From Eonycteris spelaea (Eukaryota; Chordata; Mammalia; Chiroptera; Pteropodidae), in assembly GCA_003508835.1 (NCBI GenBank), contig PUFA01000006.1, forward strand, positions 6,882,001 through 6,946,000: DNA of 64,000 nucleotides. Direction: 5' to 3'. Made by a program: the position numbers and the translations under genes. Under the pieces are notes generated by a model. It saw nothing but the letters and a program-made list of their open reading frames with translations. It searched no databases and was not told where the DNA came from. This document shows positions 62,318 to 64,000 of the stretch, piece by piece (within the stretch, counting starts at the first letter, position 1; every line of letters begins with the position of its first letter).

Positions 62318-62505
62318 TAGTGGTTCTCAAACTTTAGTTTGTAGCAATAGAATCATAAAGAGTTTGTTAAAACGGTTTGCTGGGCCCCACCCCTAGAGAT
62401 CCTGGTTTAATAGATTTGTGGCAAGGCCTAAGAATGTGCATTTCTAACAAGTTCCCAGGGAATGCTGGTGCTGCTGGTCCAGGGAACACACTTTGAGAAC
62501 CACTG
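62318..62505 (+). repeat. MER5A hAT-Charlie MITE, complete
   Basis: 188-bp element starting AGTGGTTCTCAAACTTTAG after one changed base, and ending CACACTTTGAGAACCACTG. Internal 'gtttgctgggccccacccct' and 'cctaagaatgtgcatttcta' are MER5A landmarks. Perfect 8-base duplication GCTTAGGC on both sides. No transposase. Confidence 0.95.
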
Positions 62506-62519
62506 GCTTAGGCTGTTTC

Positions 62520-62615
62520 TTATGCCTAGGATGCCTTTTCTCCCATCTGCTTTTCGAATTCCAACTCTCCTTCAAAGGTCAGCTGTATGCAACCTCAGTG
62601 ACACTTTCCTTTATT
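62520..62615 (+). repeat. L2 LINE fragment, sense
   Basis: 'tatgcctaggatgccttttc', 'ttccaactctccttcaaagg', 'tcagctgtatgcaacctcag', 'tgacactttccttta' match the L2 'cctggaatgcc...tccttcaagacccagctcaa...' region. Confidence 0.7.
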
Positions 62616-63070
62616 CATTTAATTGTGGGTTGAGCACCTAATGTGTGCCAGTCACTGTGTAAGGCCTCAGGGATACGATTTGGTGACCAAAACAGACTCA
62701 TTGTCTTTCCTTGTGGAGCTTCCTCTCTGGTGGGGACGTGGACAATGAAAAATTAAAGAGTCAAATATAACTACAATTTGTGAGGGGTGTGATGAAAGGC
62801 ACCATGGAAAATGATATCAGTGGACTCTGGTTGGGAGTTATGAAAGGTCCCTTTAAGGAAGTGGCATTTAGGGGAGAGATTAGAAGGGTCAAAGAAAGCC
62901 ATCCTGCCAAGAGTGAGGAAGAGACTTAGGCAGAGGGAAGGACTTTGCAAAGGCCCTGGAACAGGAGAGCTTGTTGCTTTGAGGGAATTAAAAAAAGGTC
63001 AGTGTGGTTAGAACAAAGAAAGGGAATGATACGATACAGGTGAATCTGGAGATGTAGGTAGACAGTAGAT
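62616..63070 (-). repeat. L2 LINE, antisense, left part of a split copy
   Basis: 'gagcacctaatgtgtgccag', 'tcactgtgtaaggcctcagg', 'accaaaacagactcattgtc', 'gaagtggcatttaggggaga', 'ttgcaaaggccctggaacag', 'ggtcagtgtggttagaacaa'. Broken at 63070 by an LTR; resumes at 63447. Confidence 0.85.
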
Positions 63071-63446
63071 TGTGGTTTGCATTACCGGCCCCATTCTTAA
63101 TCCCTCACTTTATCCACACACTTGCCATGGCTCACTGTGGGTGGAGAATTCTTCCTGCCGCTTGCTTTTGGGCTTGGCCATGGGATTTGCTTTGGCCAGT
63201 GATATTTGCCCAGAAGTTCCAAGCCTAGGCCTTGAGAAGGTTTGTATATTTCACTTGCTCTCTTGCACCTTGCCATTATCATGACAGAAACATGTTCAGG
63301 CTGACTTTCTGGTTCAAAGACACATGGAACACTCCGCCTAAGTCATCTGAGCCAGCTGACCTACAGATGTGTGATAATATTTACTGTTGTTTCAGGCCCA
63401 CTCTGCTTTGGGGAGATTTGCTACATAGTAAGAGCTGACTAATACA
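63071..63446 (+). repeat. MLT1-type ERVL-MaLR solo LTR
   Basis: 376 bp, starting TGTGGTTTGC and ending GCTGACTAATACA. Landmarks: 'gggcttggccatgggatttg', 'ctttggccagtgatatttgc', 'cttgctctcttgcaccttgc', 'cattatcatgacagaaacat'. The L2 reading stops and restarts at its edges. Flanking five bases (TAGAT and ACCAT) agree at only two positions. No internal retroviral sequence. Confidence 0.75.
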
Positions 63447-63600
63447 ACCATGCCAAGAAATTTATGTTTTATTTTAAGTACAATTGGATGCCTTTGAAGT
63501 TTTTAACTAGAAGAGTTATATGATCTGATCTATGATTTTCAATGATCTCCCTGGCTGCTGTGAGGAGGGTGAGGTGTATGGAGGGAGCAGGAGACCGTAC
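63447..63600 (-). repeat. L2 LINE, antisense, right part of a split copy
   Basis: 'accatgccaagaaatttatg', 'ttttattttaagtacaattg', 'gagttatatgatctgatcta', 'tctccctggctgctgtgagg' continue the L2 in order. Confidence 0.85.
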
Positions 63601-63604
63601 TAAG

Positions 63605-63665
63605 CCATATGTATAGACTCGGAGCACAGCGCCATGCTTGACACAGAGTGGGTGCTCAGGAACTG
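63605..63665 (+). repeat. possible MIR or L2 tail fragment
   Basis: 'cagcgccatgcttgacacag' and 'agtgggtgctcaggaactgt' resemble the shared 'cagtgcctggcacatagtgggtgctcaataaatgt' tail. Too short to assign. Confidence 0.4.
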
Positions 63666-63719
63666 TTGTCCAGCTTTCCCCAGAGTGGGATGAGTCTCAC
63701 CCTTCACTATGCTCCCCAC

Positions 63720-63912
63720 ATGCTCTCTTTGGGCCCTTCTTACCTGTGACTTGGCAGTAACTGTGCTTATTATGCTCCTACTACTAGATTGTGGGACTCT
63801 TTGAGGGCAGGGACCTGGCCTGACCCTTCTGTATGTCTCCTGGACTCCTGGACTCTATGTAGGCTCAGCTCAGAGCAGAAGTCGATAACTGCCCAAAATG
63901 AATTAATGCAGA
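63720..63912 (+). repeat. L2 LINE 3' end, sense
   Basis: 'ctactagattgtgggactct', 'ttgagggcagggacctggcc', 'ccttctgtatgtctcctgga' match the L2 3' end ('ctagactgtgagctccttgagggcagggac'). Confidence 0.7.
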
Positions 63913-64000
63913 AGCTCTTTCCACAGCTGCTACAAGTTGGATTTTCACTTCAGTGGTCTCTAATGGAGCCACACATTTAACCGACTTCTACCAGGTCATG

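Noticed and set aside
1..64000. defence island, biosynthetic cluster or phage-like operon
   Set aside because: There are no tightly packed long frames, no ribosome-binding-site pattern and no shared strand; the repeat content is mammalian.

Overview
The window looks like nuclear DNA of a placental mammal, from an intron or an intergenic tract. I see no complete protein-coding gene, no rRNA or tRNA gene, no CRISPR array and no prokaryotic operon structure. The organism call rests on old mammalian interspersed repeats that can be read directly: dozens of MIR fragments, many L2 fragments in both orientations, old L1M 3'-end fragments, three ERVL-MaLR (MLT1-type) solo LTRs, hAT-Charlie elements (MER5A, a MER58-like copy) and a Tigger-type MER44. 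Several of these keep recognisable target-site duplications. I found no young lineage-specific SINE (no Alu, rodent B1/B2, carnivore tRNA-Lys SINE, or ruminant or pig SINE), so I cannot name the order. All repeat names come from remembered consensus sequences, not a database run, and boundaries are generally good to about 10-30 bases unless a target-site duplication fixes them.

Layout. 1-5 kb: an L1M 3' end and several MIR fragments. 5-9.3 kb: AT-rich unique DNA, then an old antisense L1 split by an MLT1-type LTR. 9.3-10 kb: the only CpG-rich interval, ending in a good CTCF-like site. 10-17 kb: mostly unique DNA with MIR, L2 and a G-rich run. 17-20.7 kb: a GA/GACA satellite-like tract, an antisense L1, an L2 split by an L1, and a MIR split by an MLT1 LTR. 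20.7-31 kb: L2 and MIR, a second CTCF-like site, TG-rich tracts and the best isolated exon candidate (26018-26153). 31-50 kb: dense MIR and L2, with unique AT-rich blocks between them. 50-54 kb: two antisense L1 3' ends and microsatellites. 54-64 kb: a MER44 inside a MIR, homeodomain-motif-rich unique DNA near 58.5 kb, and a nested transposon stack at 62.1-63.6 kb.

Interpretation (inference). Unique AT-rich blocks with TAATTA-type and octamer motifs, set between old repeats, resemble the non-coding surroundings or introns of a developmental regulator gene, but the locus cannot be identified here. The open reading frames of 60-252 codons are what GC-rich or low-complexity non-coding DNA gives by chance, and many run straight through repeats. 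I did not find a new biological system. The most useful leads are the exon candidate, the candidate regulatory blocks, the CpG/CTCF interval and the layered insertions that give relative ages.
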